Assembly: GCF_007109225.1 (NCBI RefSeq)
Contig: NZ_VJZK01000007.1
Coordinates: forward strand, 1-64,000
Direction: 5' to 3'
DNA length: 64,000 nt
From: Flavobacterium sp. GT3R68
GTDB taxonomy: Bacteria; Bacteroidota; Bacteroidia; Flavobacteriales; Flavobacteriaceae
A program made the position numbers and the translations under genes. Below are positions 19,348 to 28,204 of this stretch, piece after piece (position 1 is the stretch's first letter; each line of letters starts with the position of its first letter). The notes beneath the pieces were generated by a model. That model saw only the letters and a program-made list of their open reading frames with translations, made no database searches and had not been told where the DNA came from.

Positions 19348-20016
19348 TTATCCCAGCTTTTTCAGGGCTTCTTTCTGGCTTAAGGGTTTCAGATTATGCT
19401 CCGCGACAAACTTTTTCACTTCATCCGGATTGGTTTTGGCATATTCCCGCAACGACCATCCGATTGCCTTTTGAATAAAAAATTCCTTCGATGCGCTATG
19501 TGTTTGGCATTGGCGGAATAAAATAGCGGAGTTGGTGTTTGTTTTGTAATCCAATTGAAAAAGGAGCGCAGAACGATTAAGCCACATATTATCCGACGCC
19601 GAAAATTTAGAAATTACTTTTTCCGTTTCTTCAGGGAATTGAAGGAGAAAATTTCCCAGGAGGTATTTAGATAGAAAATCGACAGAATCCCACCAGGAAC
19701 TTTTTAAGATCAATTTTTCAATCAGTTTGATGTCTTCTTTCCGATAGTTGTTTTTGAGTTCTTTTATCCCGATTTCGATAGCCGAATAATGAAATTCACG
19801 TTCTTTTTTATTGAATAGTTCCAAAGCGATCTCACGGACATTATTTTTTACCTCTATTTTGTGGTGCTTCCAGATTTCTTTTGTAATGTCTTTTCGCGGC
19901 TTTGATTTTATTCCGAAAAAACTAAAGAGATTTTTCATGTATTTTGCCATAGGGACAGCATTCTCAGGTTCGGCATTCAGAATGAAGGCATTTTCTAAGT
20001 CGGTGATGAAATTCAT
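19348..20016 (-). CDS. DNA alkylation repair enzyme, AlkD-like
   Basis: A 222-residue helical (HEAT-like) protein of the AlkC/AlkD family. Recognised segments are FSFFGIKSKPRKDITKE, KSSWWDSVDFLSKYLLG (the Trp/Asp pair of the DNA-binding cleft), NMWLNRSALLFQL and FIQKAIGWSLREYAKTNPDEV. Family members are base-flipping-independent 3-alkyl- and 7-alkylpurine DNA glycosylases. Its ATG overlaps the TAA of the AcpH gene by one base (TAATG), so translation is probably coupled. Confidence 0.88.
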   Translation of the reverse strand: MNFITDLENAFILNAEPENAVPMAKYMKNLFSFFGIKSKPRKDITKEIWKHHKIEVKNNVREIALELFNKKEREFHYSAIEIGIKELKNNYRKEDIKLIEKLILKSSWWDSVDFLSKYLLGNFLLQFPEETEKVISKFSASDNMWLNRSALLFQLDYKTNTNSAILFRQCQTHSASKEFFIQKAIGWSLREYAKTNPDEVKKFVAEHNLKPLSQKEALKKLG

Positions 20017-20600
20017 TATAGAATTGCCGTTTTATGTTGTACAAATGTTCGTAGTTCTTCAAAGAAAAGAGTAAATTCCTTCTCAAACTCATCGTAATAT
20101 TCCTCAAGTTCTTTGACCGAATACTGCATATTGGAAGTGTGTTTGCTCCGCATATCCATCTGGCCTAATATACGTTGAATCCCAGGCACGGTACGATAAC
20201 TAACAAGCCAGTTCTGAGTGGTCATATAAGGCAATAGTTTTTGAACCTTAGAAGTAAGCAATTCAAAATTATCCTGAAGAATATGATAAAAGGATCCCAC
20301 AAATTCCTCCAACGGAGTTTTGGAATATCGCGTCCAGTTTTTAGCTAAAAAATGATCATAAAACACATCGATAATCACACCTGAATAATGGCCATACTTT
20401 TCATGTAAGCGATGTTTGCTTTTCCTGAAAATCTCATGTGCATCGGTAAATGTATCGATGGCGCGGTGCAATAAAATGCCTTTTTGGATATCCGGCGGGA
20501 ATTGTTGGTAGTCATTCCCACGGATTCCGTCGGCCATAAAATTGCCTATTTTGATGAAATCTTCATCATTGGAAAGGTATATGTGTGCTAAAAAATTCAT
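20016..20600 (-). CDS. Acyl carrier protein phosphodiesterase (AcpH-like)
   Basis: A 194-residue protein matching the AcpH family. It shows MNFLAHIYLS, GNFMADGIRG, GILLHRAIDTFTD, the HD-type segment GVIIDVFYDHFLAKNW, and a C-terminal helical region. The enzyme removes 4'-phosphopantetheine from holo-ACP. It is the first gene of the acpH-alkD-clc run and divergent from glmM with 116 bases between them. Confidence 0.85.
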   Translation of the reverse strand: MNFLAHIYLSNDEDFIKIGNFMADGIRGNDYQQFPPDIQKGILLHRAIDTFTDAHEIFRKSKHRLHEKYGHYSGVIIDVFYDHFLAKNWTRYSKTPLEEFVGSFYHILQDNFELLTSKVQKLLPYMTTQNWLVSYRTVPGIQRILGQMDMRSKHTSNMQYSVKELEEYYDEFEKEFTLFFEELRTFVQHKTAIL

Positions 20601-20669
20601 TCGTCTAAGGTAAGAATTATTACTGATGAATTTTGAATTTTAAATGGGTTTTAGAAATGACCAAATTGT

Positions 20670-20677
20670 TATATTTG
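20670..20677 (+). promoter_or_regulatory. glmM -7 element (TATATTTG)
   Basis: An exact TAnnTTTG match 39 bases upstream of the ATG. No well-placed -33 TTG was found. Confidence 0.45.
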
Positions 20678-20716
20678 TGAACAAATTTTTTATTCATTCC
20701 AAATCAAGAATAGTAT

Positions 20717-22105
20717 ATGACATTAATAAAATCAATTTCAGGAATTCGTGGAACCATTGGTGGAAAGGTAGGGGACAACCTTACTCCGGTTGATGCCGTA
20801 AAATTTGCTTCAGCCTATGGAACTTTTCTTAAAAATAACAGCAGTAAGGAAAAACTAACCGTAGTAATTGGACGTGATGCCCGAATTTCCGGTGCCATGA
20901 TTCAGAGTTTAGTGGTAAACACTTTAATCGGTTTGGGAATTGATGTTATCGATTTGGGATTGTCGACAACACCTACTGTTGAAGTAGCTGTTCCTTTGGA
21001 AAAAGCGGATGGTGGTATCATCCTGACGGCTTCGCATAATCCGAAACAATGGAATGCCTTGAAATTATTAAATGAAAAAGGGGAGTTTTTAAGTGGTGCC
21101 GAAGGTTCCCAAATCTTGGAAATTGCGGAAAATGAAGCGTTCGATTTCTCGGATGTGGACAATTTAGGAACCATCACTGAAAATGATGCCTACATGGATA
21201 TTCACATTGACGAGGTATTGAATCTTCCTTTAGTCGATGCGGAAGCAGTAGCCAAAAAGAAATATAAAGTAGTTGTGGATGCGGTAAACTCCACAGGAGG
21301 AATCATCATTCCGAAATTATTGGAGCAAATGGGAGTACAAGTCGTAAAATTATACTGCGAACCCAACGGTCATTTTCCCCACAATCCGGAACCATTGAAA
21401 GAACATTTGGGCGATATCTGCAAATTGGTCGTCGAAGAAAAAGCAGATTTTGGAGTAGTGGTAGATCCGGATGTCGATCGTCTGGCATTTATTTCAAATG
21501 ATGGAGAAATGTTTGGCGAAGAATATACTTTAGTGGCTTGTGCCGATTATGTGTTGAGTAAAACCCCGGGAAATACCGTTTCTAATATGTCGTCGTCTCG
21601 TGCATTGCGTGATATTACGAACAGCCATAACGGAAATTACCAGGCAAGTGCAGTAGGTGAGGTGAATGTGGTGGAACTGATGAAAGCAACTAATGCCATT
21701 ATTGGTGGTGAAGGAAACGGCGGAATTATTTATCCGGAATTGCATTACGGTCGTGATAGTCTGGTTGGAGTTGCCTTGTTCTTAACATATCTGGCAAATC
21801 AGGATAAAACGGTGGCAGAGTTGCGTGCCAGTTATCCTCAGTATTTCATGAGCAAAAACAAAATCGAGCTGACACCTGAAATTGATGTGGACAAGATTTT
21901 GGAAGGGATGAATGAAAAATACAAAAATGAAAATATTTCTACCATTGATGGTGTCAAAATTGATTTTGCAGAAAACTGGGTGCATTTAAGAAAATCGAAT
22001 ACAGAACCGATTATCCGAATCTATACCGAGGCAAAAACTCAGGATGAAGCCGATCAACTGGCATTGCGCATTATTGATGAAATAAAAACAGTCGCTGGAA
22101 TTTAA
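20717..22105 (+). CDS. glmM: Phosphoglucosamine mutase (phosphohexomutase family)
   Basis: A 462-residue cytoplasmic alpha-D-phosphohexomutase. Visible features are the substrate loop GIRG at the start, the catalytic phosphoserine loop TASHNP (Ser106), the metal loop DPDVDR (250-255), the sugar-specificity loop EGNGG, and the phosphate-binding SNTEPIIRIYTE near the C-terminus. In Bacteroidota this single-gene form is normally annotated GlmM, which converts glucosamine-6-phosphate to glucosamine-1-phosphate for UDP-GlcNAc synthesis. A mannomutase/glucomutase specificity cannot be fully excluded. It is followed by a strong shared terminator. Confidence 0.88.
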   Translation: MTLIKSISGIRGTIGGKVGDNLTPVDAVKFASAYGTFLKNNSSKEKLTVVIGRDARISGAMIQSLVVNTLIGLGIDVIDLGLSTTPTVEVAVPLEKADGGIILTASHNPKQWNALKLLNEKGEFLSGAEGSQILEIAENEAFDFSDVDNLGTITENDAYMDIHIDEVLNLPLVDAEAVAKKKYKVVVDAVNSTGGIIIPKLLEQMGVQVVKLYCEPNGHFPHNPEPLKEHLGDICKLVVEEKADFGVVVDPDVDRLAFISNDGEMFGEEYTLVACADYVLSKTPGNTVSNMSSSRALRDITNSHNGNYQASAVGEVNVVELMKATNAIIGGEGNGGIIYPELHYGRDSLVGVALFLTYLANQDKTVAELRASYPQYFMSKNKIELTPEIDVDKILEGMNEKYKNENISTIDGVKIDFAENWVHLRKSNTEPIIRIYTEAKTQDEADQLALRIIDEIKTVAGI

Positions 22106-22110
22106 AATAA

Positions 22111-22145
22111 AGAAAGCCCTTTCAATCTGAAAGGGCTTTCTTTAA
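22111..22145. terminator. Bidirectional terminator between glmM and the lipoprotein gene
   Basis: A 14-bp stem (AGAAAGCCCTTTCA / TGAAAGGGCTTTCT) lies between convergent stops at 22105 and 22159, with A/T tails on both sides. Confidence 0.88.
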
Positions 22146-22158
22146 ATAAGTGATTACA

Positions 22159-22695
22159 TTAGAATTGCATAAAAGTAGGTGCACAATACCCAGTTATGGT
22201 TTTAGAACCCCCTGTAGCCTCTTTTGTCAAAACCACATTGTTAAATACAATTTTGAAGTTATTATTACCATTGTCTGTAATAGTAACTGTTCCGGTTGCT
22301 GCATTTTCTCCATCGCCAAATGTCTCAGCAGAATTTGCAAAAACGCATACAGCATATGTTGATGGTAATGCAGAAGAATTAAAATCTAAATTGTAAGTAC
22401 CGTCAATGGACTGACTGACAGGATAAAAAATAGATAAATTAATAGTATCAGCATCTTCTTCACTGGTAGAATTTGCTTTCACTATCGTAAACGTTCTGAT
22501 ATTATAATCGCCAGTACTTGTGCCAGCGTGAAACATGGTGGAATTATAGAAAGAACCTATTCCGCCATTGGCTCCAATAGGAAAAGCAACATCGTTTACA
22601 AACATCGTATCGCCGGATGTAGTTTCTTCACCGGTGCATTGGATGAATAAAAAAGCTAATACAAGAAAACTTAGAAATCGATAAATTTTTTTCAT
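22159..22695 (-). CDS. Hypothetical lipoprotein
   Basis: 178 residues from ATG 22695. The upstream TTG would add seven residues before the signal peptide and is less likely. The signal peptide MKKIYRFLSFLVLAFLFIQC has Cys20 as the lipidated residue. The mature part is strand-rich and low in charge (GTVTITDNGNNNFKIVFNNVVLTKE), like the small DUF-type beta-sandwich lipoproteins common in flavobacteria. No function can be assigned. Confidence 0.7.
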   Translation of the reverse strand: MKKIYRFLSFLVLAFLFIQCTGEETTSGDTMFVNDVAFPIGANGGIGSFYNSTMFHAGTSTGDYNIRTFTIVKANSTSEEDADTINLSIFYPVSQSIDGTYNLDFNSSALPSTYAVCVFANSAETFGDGENAATGTVTITDNGNNNFKIVFNNVVLTKEATGGSKTITGYCAPTFMQF

Positions 22696-22730
22696 TTTGG
22701 TATTTTTTTTGTGCAAATATAAGTTCTTTA

Positions 22731-23201
22731 TTATTTGCCGTATTGTGTAATTTCTTTTGGGAATTTATCCGCTATCAGATTCAGGTTGATGTTGTGCTCC
22801 ATAAATGCTTTTAAACCATCCAACACGGTTGTAAAACCGCCCGTTGAATCTTTGATTACATCCAAAAGTTCATCACCGGTTTTATCAAATCCGTAGTTTT
22901 TAATTGTAACATACGTTGTGCTGTCCGTTAAGGCCTTGAACTCAAAATCTACCGTAGTTGCCGGCTGGCCCCATTCGATGCTGATAATTTTATTGTCCAC
23001 AATTTCTTTTACCAGAATGTCTGTTGTAATCCCATACATATCCCATTCCCATGTGATTGTTTTTCCGATTTCTAATTTCCCGCTTCCTTTGGTAAACCAA
23101 AAATTCTTCGTGATTTCAGGGTCAATAAATGCGGAAAAAACTTCCGAAACAGGTTTTCTGATCAACATTTGTGTTTCTACGGATTTTGAATTTTTTGTCA
23201 T
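22731..23201 (-). CDS. SRPBCC (START-like, AHSA1-type) family protein
   Basis: A 156-residue protein with the helix-grip layout: RKPVSEVFSAFIDPEITKNFWFTKG at the start, then GKTITWEWDMYG, IISIEWGQPATTVDFEF, and the long C-terminal helix TGGFTTVLDGLKAFMEHNINL. AHSA1-like members bind hydrophobic ligands or partner proteins. No substrate can be inferred. It is 22 bases from the membrane-protein gene upstream, so the two are likely co-transcribed. Confidence 0.82.
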   Translation of the reverse strand: MTKNSKSVETQMLIRKPVSEVFSAFIDPEITKNFWFTKGSGKLEIGKTITWEWDMYGITTDILVKEIVDNKIISIEWGQPATTVDFEFKALTDSTTYVTIKNYGFDKTGDELLDVIKDSTGGFTTVLDGLKAFMEHNINLNLIADKFPKEITQYGK

Positions 23202-23223
23202 CTTGTTAAGGTTGGTTCTGTAT

Positions 23224-23997
23224 TTAAATCAGTGCTTTCGCTATTTTGAATCCTTTTGAAATATAATGTTCGCCATCCGGCCACAATGTTTCCCCTTTGG
23301 TAATCCACGAAATGCCGAAAGCTTCAATTGCAATAGCTTCAAACACAAATATCACCGGAAAATCACCTGCAATTTCATGAACCGGAGTGCATAAAAAATA
23401 AATTCCTAAAATAAGCACACAACCAATCATCGTCCATCCGCATACTTTAAAAACGATATTCCTTTTGGCTTTTTGCGTGCGATTGCCTTTGGAATCCACC
23501 AAATATTTTTTATTGGATTTTGGAAAATAAACCAATGAGATTATTGATAAGGTGATGAAAAATGTGACTGCAAACAGTAAATGTCTCTCCAGACCTAGAA
23601 TTAACGGTACTTTTTCGTGAGCGGTATGTACGCTGAAGGAACTTCTGGAGTATTTCGTTACAGTTGGACTAAAAGCGATCCCAATACCACAGATCGCCGC
23701 AATGACAGTCCACATTTTTTCTTTCCATTCATATCCTTTGTATGTAAATAAAAATACAGACAGCATACTTAACATGACTACCAAAACATCACCATTACTG
23801 GTATAATAATAATCGCTAATTGATGGTTCGATGATTTTATCGCTGAAAGTTTTACTGGTAGTCAGCGCCAGCACAAAGGGCAGAAGCATCCCGCTGAACC
23901 CGATAAGATTTCTCATCGTCATATAGGAAAATACCAAATCATTGTTGTTTTCCTTGTTTCGGTCTGGTTTTGTGGCAGTGGATTTGATTTCAGGCAT
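23224..23997 (-). CDS. Multi-pass inner-membrane protein of unknown function
   Basis: A 257-residue protein with about six hydrophobic segments (for example LIGFSGMLLPFVLAL, VLVVMLSMLSVFLFTY, LLFAVTFFITLSIISLVYF, MIGCVLILGIYFL). The polar, Lys/Asn-rich N-terminus is probably cytoplasmic. A conserved-looking loop with SISDYYYTSNGD and FSVHTAHEKVP lies between the membrane spans. The family was not recognised. The neighbouring SRPBCC gene is the only contextual clue. Confidence 0.6.
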   Translation of the reverse strand: MPEIKSTATKPDRNKENNNDLVFSYMTMRNLIGFSGMLLPFVLALTTSKTFSDKIIEPSISDYYYTSNGDVLVVMLSMLSVFLFTYKGYEWKEKMWTVIAAICGIGIAFSPTVTKYSRSSFSVHTAHEKVPLILGLERHLLFAVTFFITLSIISLVYFPKSNKKYLVDSKGNRTQKAKRNIVFKVCGWTMIGCVLILGIYFLCTPVHEIAGDFPVIFVFEAIAIEAFGISWITKGETLWPDGEHYISKGFKIAKALI

Positions 23998-24126
23998 GTA
24001 TGAGATAATTTTTGGCGTGCATTTCAGAGTGTTTTATTCGGCTCTGTCAAATATAAAAAAAAGAACAATCCACTTTTCAAAAATGTTAATGCCGACGTGC
24101 CAAATGCCTAAATCCGTAAAAATCTG

Positions 24127-24134
24127 TATCTTTG
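24127..24134 (+). promoter_or_regulatory. -7 element (TATCTTTG) of the aminotransferase gene
   Basis: The sequence TATCTTTGC is a textbook flavobacterial -7 element. It lies 19 bases upstream of the ATG, giving a very short leader. No clear -33 TTG is seen. Confidence 0.55.
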
Positions 24135-24153
24135 CGCCAAATGAAGCATACCC

Positions 24154-25641
24154 ATGACTACTACTGAAACGCCTACGCAATTAGAACAATACTTCCAACA
24201 GTTCCGAAAGAACATAATTGGAATTGATCAGGAATTTGTTTCGCCGTTTGGCAAACAAAAAATAATCTACACCGATTGGACTGCAAGCGGGCGTTTGTAC
24301 CGTCCTATTGAGGAAAAACTTATGAATGAATTTGGTCCCTTTGTGGCCAATACGCATACAGAAACTACAGTTTCGGGCACGGCAATGACGATGGCGTATC
24401 ATGAAGCCCGACATATCATTAAACATCATGTCAACAGCAATGATGATGATGTCCTGATTGCTGATGGAACCGGAATGACCGGTGTAGTCAATAAATTTCA
24501 GCGTATTTTAGGTATGAAAATTCCTGAAAACCTGAAATCTTTTATCAATATTCCAAAAGAAAAGAAACCCATCGTTTTTATTTCACACATGGAACACCAT
24601 TCCAATCAGACTTCGTGGCTGGAAACCATTGCAGATGTTGAAGTAATTCCTGCCTGTCCGGAAGGATTGTTCTGCATGGATAATTTTACAGCTTTATTAG
24701 AAAAATACAAAGACCGCGCAATAAAAATTGCATCCATTACTTCGTGTTCGAATGTAACCGGAATCAAAACCCCATATCATCAGGTGGCCAAATTGATGCA
24801 CCAGAATAGTGGTGTTTGTTTTGTGGATTTTGCCTGTTCAGGACCATATGTCAAAATTGACATGCATCCGGAAGATCCGGAAAGTTATCTGGATGCCATT
24901 TTCTTTTCGCCACATAAATTTTTGGGTGGACCCGGAACTACCGGAATTTTAGTTTTCAATAAAAAACTGTATCACAATATGGTTCCCGATAACCCGGGAG
25001 GTGGCACGGTAAGTTGGACTAACCCATGGGGCGAATATAAATATATTGACAATATTGAAGACAGGGAAGATGGTGGAACGCCAGGTTTTCTGCAGGTTAT
25101 TAAAACAGCCCTAGCGATTCAATTGAAAGAGCAAATGGGAATCGATAACATCCTGAATCGGGAACATGAAATTACCGAATTGGTTTTTGCCGAATTAGGA
25201 AACGTAACCAATATCAATATTTTGGCTGGACAACACCAAAATAGGTTAGGGGTGTTTTCATTTTATATCGATGATTTGCATTTTAATTTAGGGGTGAAAT
25301 TACTGAATGATAAATTCGGAATCCAGACTCGGGGCGGCTGCAGTTGTGCGGGAACTTACGGACATTACCTGCTTCACGTGGACCAGGAAACCTCTCATAA
25401 TTTAATCTGCCAGATTGATTCCGGTGACTTAATACAAAAACCGGGCTGGATCAGAATGTCTATTCATCCAACGACTACAAATGCTGAAATACAATACGTT
25501 TGTGAGAGTATTAAGGCTTTGGCCAAAAACCATCTGGAATGGTCAAAAGACTATAGCTACAACAAGAAAACAAATGAGTTCATACATGCGCAAGCCTTAC
25601 CAACCGAAATGGAAATGGTGAAAAAATGGTTTAGCCTGTAA
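24154..25641 (+). CDS. Class V aminotransferase-fold PLP enzyme (cysteine desulfurase-like)
   Basis: A 495-residue fold-type I PLP enzyme. Visible are TDWTASGRLYRPIEE (small-domain start), the cofactor-stacking MEHHSNQTSW near residue 147, the PLP Asp in VDFACSGP (Asp225), and the Schiff-base Lys255 in FFSPHKFLGGPG. A Cys-containing loop, TRGGCSCAGTYGHYLL, occurs near residue 408 where desulfurases carry a catalytic Cys, so sulfur transfer is possible but unproven. No iron-sulfur assembly genes are nearby. The start at 24154 fits the promoter position. Confidence 0.82.
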   Translation: MTTTETPTQLEQYFQQFRKNIIGIDQEFVSPFGKQKIIYTDWTASGRLYRPIEEKLMNEFGPFVANTHTETTVSGTAMTMAYHEARHIIKHHVNSNDDDVLIADGTGMTGVVNKFQRILGMKIPENLKSFINIPKEKKPIVFISHMEHHSNQTSWLETIADVEVIPACPEGLFCMDNFTALLEKYKDRAIKIASITSCSNVTGIKTPYHQVAKLMHQNSGVCFVDFACSGPYVKIDMHPEDPESYLDAIFFSPHKFLGGPGTTGILVFNKKLYHNMVPDNPGGGTVSWTNPWGEYKYIDNIEDREDGGTPGFLQVIKTALAIQLKEQMGIDNILNREHEITELVFAELGNVTNINILAGQHQNRLGVFSFYIDDLHFNLGVKLLNDKFGIQTRGGCSCAGTYGHYLLHVDQETSHNLICQIDSGDLIQKPGWIRMSIHPTTTNAEIQYVCESIKALAKNHLEWSKDYSYNKKTNEFIHAQALPTEMEMVKKWFSL

Positions 25642-25650
25642 TCATAAAAA

Positions 25651-25688
25651 TAAAAATCCCAAATAGAATTTATTTGGGATTTTTTATA
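25651..25688. terminator. Bidirectional terminator between convergent genes
   Basis: The stem AAAATCCCAAATA / TATTTGGGATTTT with a 5-nt loop lies between stops at 25641 and 25692, with T-rich tails in both directions. Confidence 0.85.
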
Positions 25689-25691
25689 TAA

Positions 25692-26576
25692 TTAATTGAC
25701 TGTCTTCTTATCAGCGTGTTTCCAACGTTTGTGTGTCCAAAGATAGTATTCCGGTTTTTCCAAAATCTGCTGTTCTACCATTCTGAAAAACATATCGGTG
25801 ATTTCATAATTCGGCACTTCTTTCGGATTGTCCACCATCGGTACAAAAGTCGCCTGATAATAGCCTCGTCGCAGTTTCTCTCCTTTTACAAAAAGCACAT
25901 TCATATCCATTTTTTTGACCATCATTTCGGCTCCGGTATGAACAGGGACTTCAATTCCCATGAAGGTATTCCAGTGAAAAGCTTTTCCTAATTTGGGAGA
26001 CTGATCGCTTGCAAAGCCATAAACACCAAGAATCCCCGCTTTTTTATTATCGGACATCACTCTGATGGAGTTTTTGGTGTCGATCAGGTAGGCGTCAAAT
26101 TTACCGCGGATATCCTGAACGAGTTTGTCAAAATATTTGTTCGCTATTTTTTTATAAATTCCATAACCCCTGAAACTAATATGTCGGTTCATAGACACCA
26201 GCCATTCGTAGCTTCCGTAGTGGGCACACATAATGGCAATGCTTTTTTGTTTTGATTCCAGTTCCTGATACAACTCCAGATTGGTGAATTTAAAACGCTT
26301 GTCCATCTCTTTGCGGGAAATCGTCATTGTTTTAATCATTTCAAAAAAACCGTCGCAAAAATGATGGAAGAACTTTCGTTCGATGATTAATCGTTCCTTA
26401 TCTGAAAGATGAGGTAGGGCTAATGCCAAATTTTCCCGCACCGTTTTTTGTCGATAACCAATGATTTTATAAACCAACACATACGTAAGGTCAGAGAAAA
26501 AATAGAGCACCCGGAAGGGCAATATGGAAATCAACCAGAGAAATGGATATATGATAAGAAAAAGTAAAAGTTGCAT
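25692..26576 (-). CDS. Lipid A acyltransferase-like protein (LpxL/HtrB family)
   Basis: A 294-residue protein with an N-terminal membrane anchor (MQLLLFLIIYPFLWLISILPF). It has the catalytic H-x4-E motif HYGSYE (His119, Glu124), the downstream QSPKLGKAFHWNTFMG, and a C-terminal PEYYLWTHKRWK that matches the family. It would add a secondary acyl chain to lipid A at the inner-membrane face. Its promoter region diverges from that of the rhomboid gene. Confidence 0.88.
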   Translation of the reverse strand: MQLLLFLIIYPFLWLISILPFRVLYFFSDLTYVLVYKIIGYRQKTVRENLALALPHLSDKERLIIERKFFHHFCDGFFEMIKTMTISRKEMDKRFKFTNLELYQELESKQKSIAIMCAHYGSYEWLVSMNRHISFRGYGIYKKIANKYFDKLVQDIRGKFDAYLIDTKNSIRVMSDNKKAGILGVYGFASDQSPKLGKAFHWNTFMGIEVPVHTGAEMMVKKMDMNVLFVKGEKLRRGYYQATFVPMVDNPKEVPNYEITDMFFRMVEQQILEKPEYYLWTHKRWKHADKKTVN

Positions 26577-26590
26577 TCTTGAATTTTTTA

Positions 26591-26598
26591 CAAATATA
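26591..26598 (-). promoter_or_regulatory. -7 element (TATATTTG) of the acyltransferase gene
   Basis: An exact TAnnTTTG match 14 bases upstream of the ATG; the leader would be very short. Confidence 0.4.
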
Positions 26599-26683
26599 CA
26601 TTTAAAACAATATTTAGAATACAGCGTTTAACAAAAGGTAAGGAAAGTATTTCTATTTTTACAGTAAAATAATTTACTCATTT

Positions 26684-27325
26684 ATGAATATCATACTTAT
26701 TGTTATCATGGCGATTACGGGCATCATAAGTTTCAAGGGCTTTGATGATTTGGCATTCTTCAGAAAATACGAATTCCATATTGGCAGTATCCGGGCAGGA
26801 GAACAAATCCGAATGCTCTCATCAGCTTTTCTGCATGCCGATATTCCGCATTTGGCCTTCAATATGCTGACACTTTATTTTTTCGCACCGGTAGTTTATA
26901 CGTATTTGGGTAATTTTTCCTTCGCCTTGATCTATGTCGGAAGCCTTTTAGCCGGAAGTCTGCTCACGCTTTTCATGCATAAAAACGATTATTCCTATCG
27001 TGCAATTGGAGCCTCGGGTGCCGTAACCGGTGTCTTGTATGCTGCAATCTTACTGCAGCCGGATATGAGTCTGTACCTGTTTTTTATACCAATACCAATT
27101 CCCGCTTATATATTCGGAATAGGCTATCTGCTGTATTCTATCTATGGCATGAAAGCCAAAAGAGATAACATTGGGCATACCGCGCATTTTGGCGGCGCTA
27201 TCGGCGGATACGTGATTACATTGATAAAAGAGCCGCATATGTTTACCGATAATATTGGGATGGTTGTCTTATTGGCAATTCCGATTGTACTGCTTTTTGT
27301 TTTGGAAAAAATGGGCAAGCTATAA
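26684..27325 (+). CDS. Rhomboid intramembrane serine protease
   Basis: A 213-residue six-helix membrane protein. It has the HADIPHLAFNM motif (residues 51-61), the catalytic GASG loop (Ser111) and the partner His in HTAHFGGAIGG (His168). It cleaves transmembrane substrates within the bilayer; the substrate is unknown. It is followed 51 bases later by the SIMPL gene in the same direction. Confidence 0.92.
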   Translation: MNIILIVIMAITGIISFKGFDDLAFFRKYEFHIGSIRAGEQIRMLSSAFLHADIPHLAFNMLTLYFFAPVVYTYLGNFSFALIYVGSLLAGSLLTLFMHKNDYSYRAIGASGAVTGVLYAAILLQPDMSLYLFFIPIPIPAYIFGIGYLLYSIYGMKAKRDNIGHTAHFGGAIGGYVITLIKEPHMFTDNIGMVVLLAIPIVLLFVLEKMGKL

Positions 27326-27376
27326 ATTGGCATAAAATTTGAAAGAAATTACACAACTAAATATAAATTCTATACC

Positions 27377-28060
27377 ATGAAAAAATCATTTCTAATTTTG
27401 ATGACATTGTTTTTAACAGTGTCGCAGGCGCAAGAACTAAAACCGATTCCGATGATTAATGTATCAGGAGAAGGAAAGATTAAAACAGTTCCGGATCAGG
27501 CCGCCATTTCTGTTTCGGTGGAAACCAAAGGAACCAATGCTGTCACCGTTAAGAAAGACAATGATGCGAAGATGGACGCGGTCTTAAAATACATCAAAAA
27601 ATTTATTGCCAAAGAAGATTTTCAGACGCAGCGGGTTACTTTAAATCCTAATTATGATTATCAAAAAAAGAAGCACGAATACTTGGCGAACCAGACGGTT
27701 AAGATTCTTTTGAAAGATTTATCCAAATACGATGAATTGATGGAAGGTCTGGTTGATTCCGGAATCAATGGAATTAACGGGGTGGAATTCAAAACTTCAA
27801 AATTGACACAGCTGCAATCGGAAGCCCGAAAACTAGCGATAAAAGATGCTAAGGCCAAAGCCGATGATTATGTTTCGGTGCTGAGTCAGAAAGTTGGGAA
27901 AGTGTTTACAATTACCGATAATTCGCAACCGTATTATCCACAGCCAATGTATCGCAGCATGAAAGCTGAAATGGCCGATGGGACTATGCAAAGAGAAACA
28001 TTAGCCGTTGGTGAACTCGAAATCATCATTAATGTAGCCGTAAGTTTTGTTTTAGAATAA
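27377..28060 (+). CDS. Exported SIMPL-domain (DUF541) protein
   Basis: A 227-residue protein with a signal peptide (MKKSFLILMTLFLTVSQAQ). It has the SIMPL core, PMINVSGEGKIKTVPDQAAISVSVETKG at the start, then FQTQRVTLNPNYDYQ, and a C-terminal strand GELEIIINVAVSFVLE. Family members are periplasmic or outer-membrane oligomers linked to stress protection. No catalytic residues are known. It probably shares a transcript with the rhomboid gene. Confidence 0.88.
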   Translation: MKKSFLILMTLFLTVSQAQELKPIPMINVSGEGKIKTVPDQAAISVSVETKGTNAVTVKKDNDAKMDAVLKYIKKFIAKEDFQTQRVTLNPNYDYQKKKHEYLANQTVKILLKDLSKYDELMEGLVDSGINGINGVEFKTSKLTQLQSEARKLAIKDAKAKADDYVSVLSQKVGKVFTITDNSQPYYPQPMYRSMKAEMADGTMQRETLAVGELEIIINVAVSFVLE

Positions 28061-28079
28061 ACACCTTCAACTATAAAAT

Positions 28080-28112
28080 AAGAAGCCTGGACAATTGTTC
28101 AGGCTTTTCTGT
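28080..28112 (+). terminator. Terminator after the rhomboid-SIMPL pair
   Basis: The stem AAGCCTGGACAA / TTGTTCAGGCTT (one mismatch) is followed by TTCTGTTT, 22 bases past the stop. Confidence 0.7.
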
Positions 28113-28204
28113 TTCGCACAGTTTCCATTAACTGCAACACTCTGAAATTCAATGATTTTTCGTATCTTCAAGGTTGTATTAAGAATGGAACTTAATTGAA
28201 TACT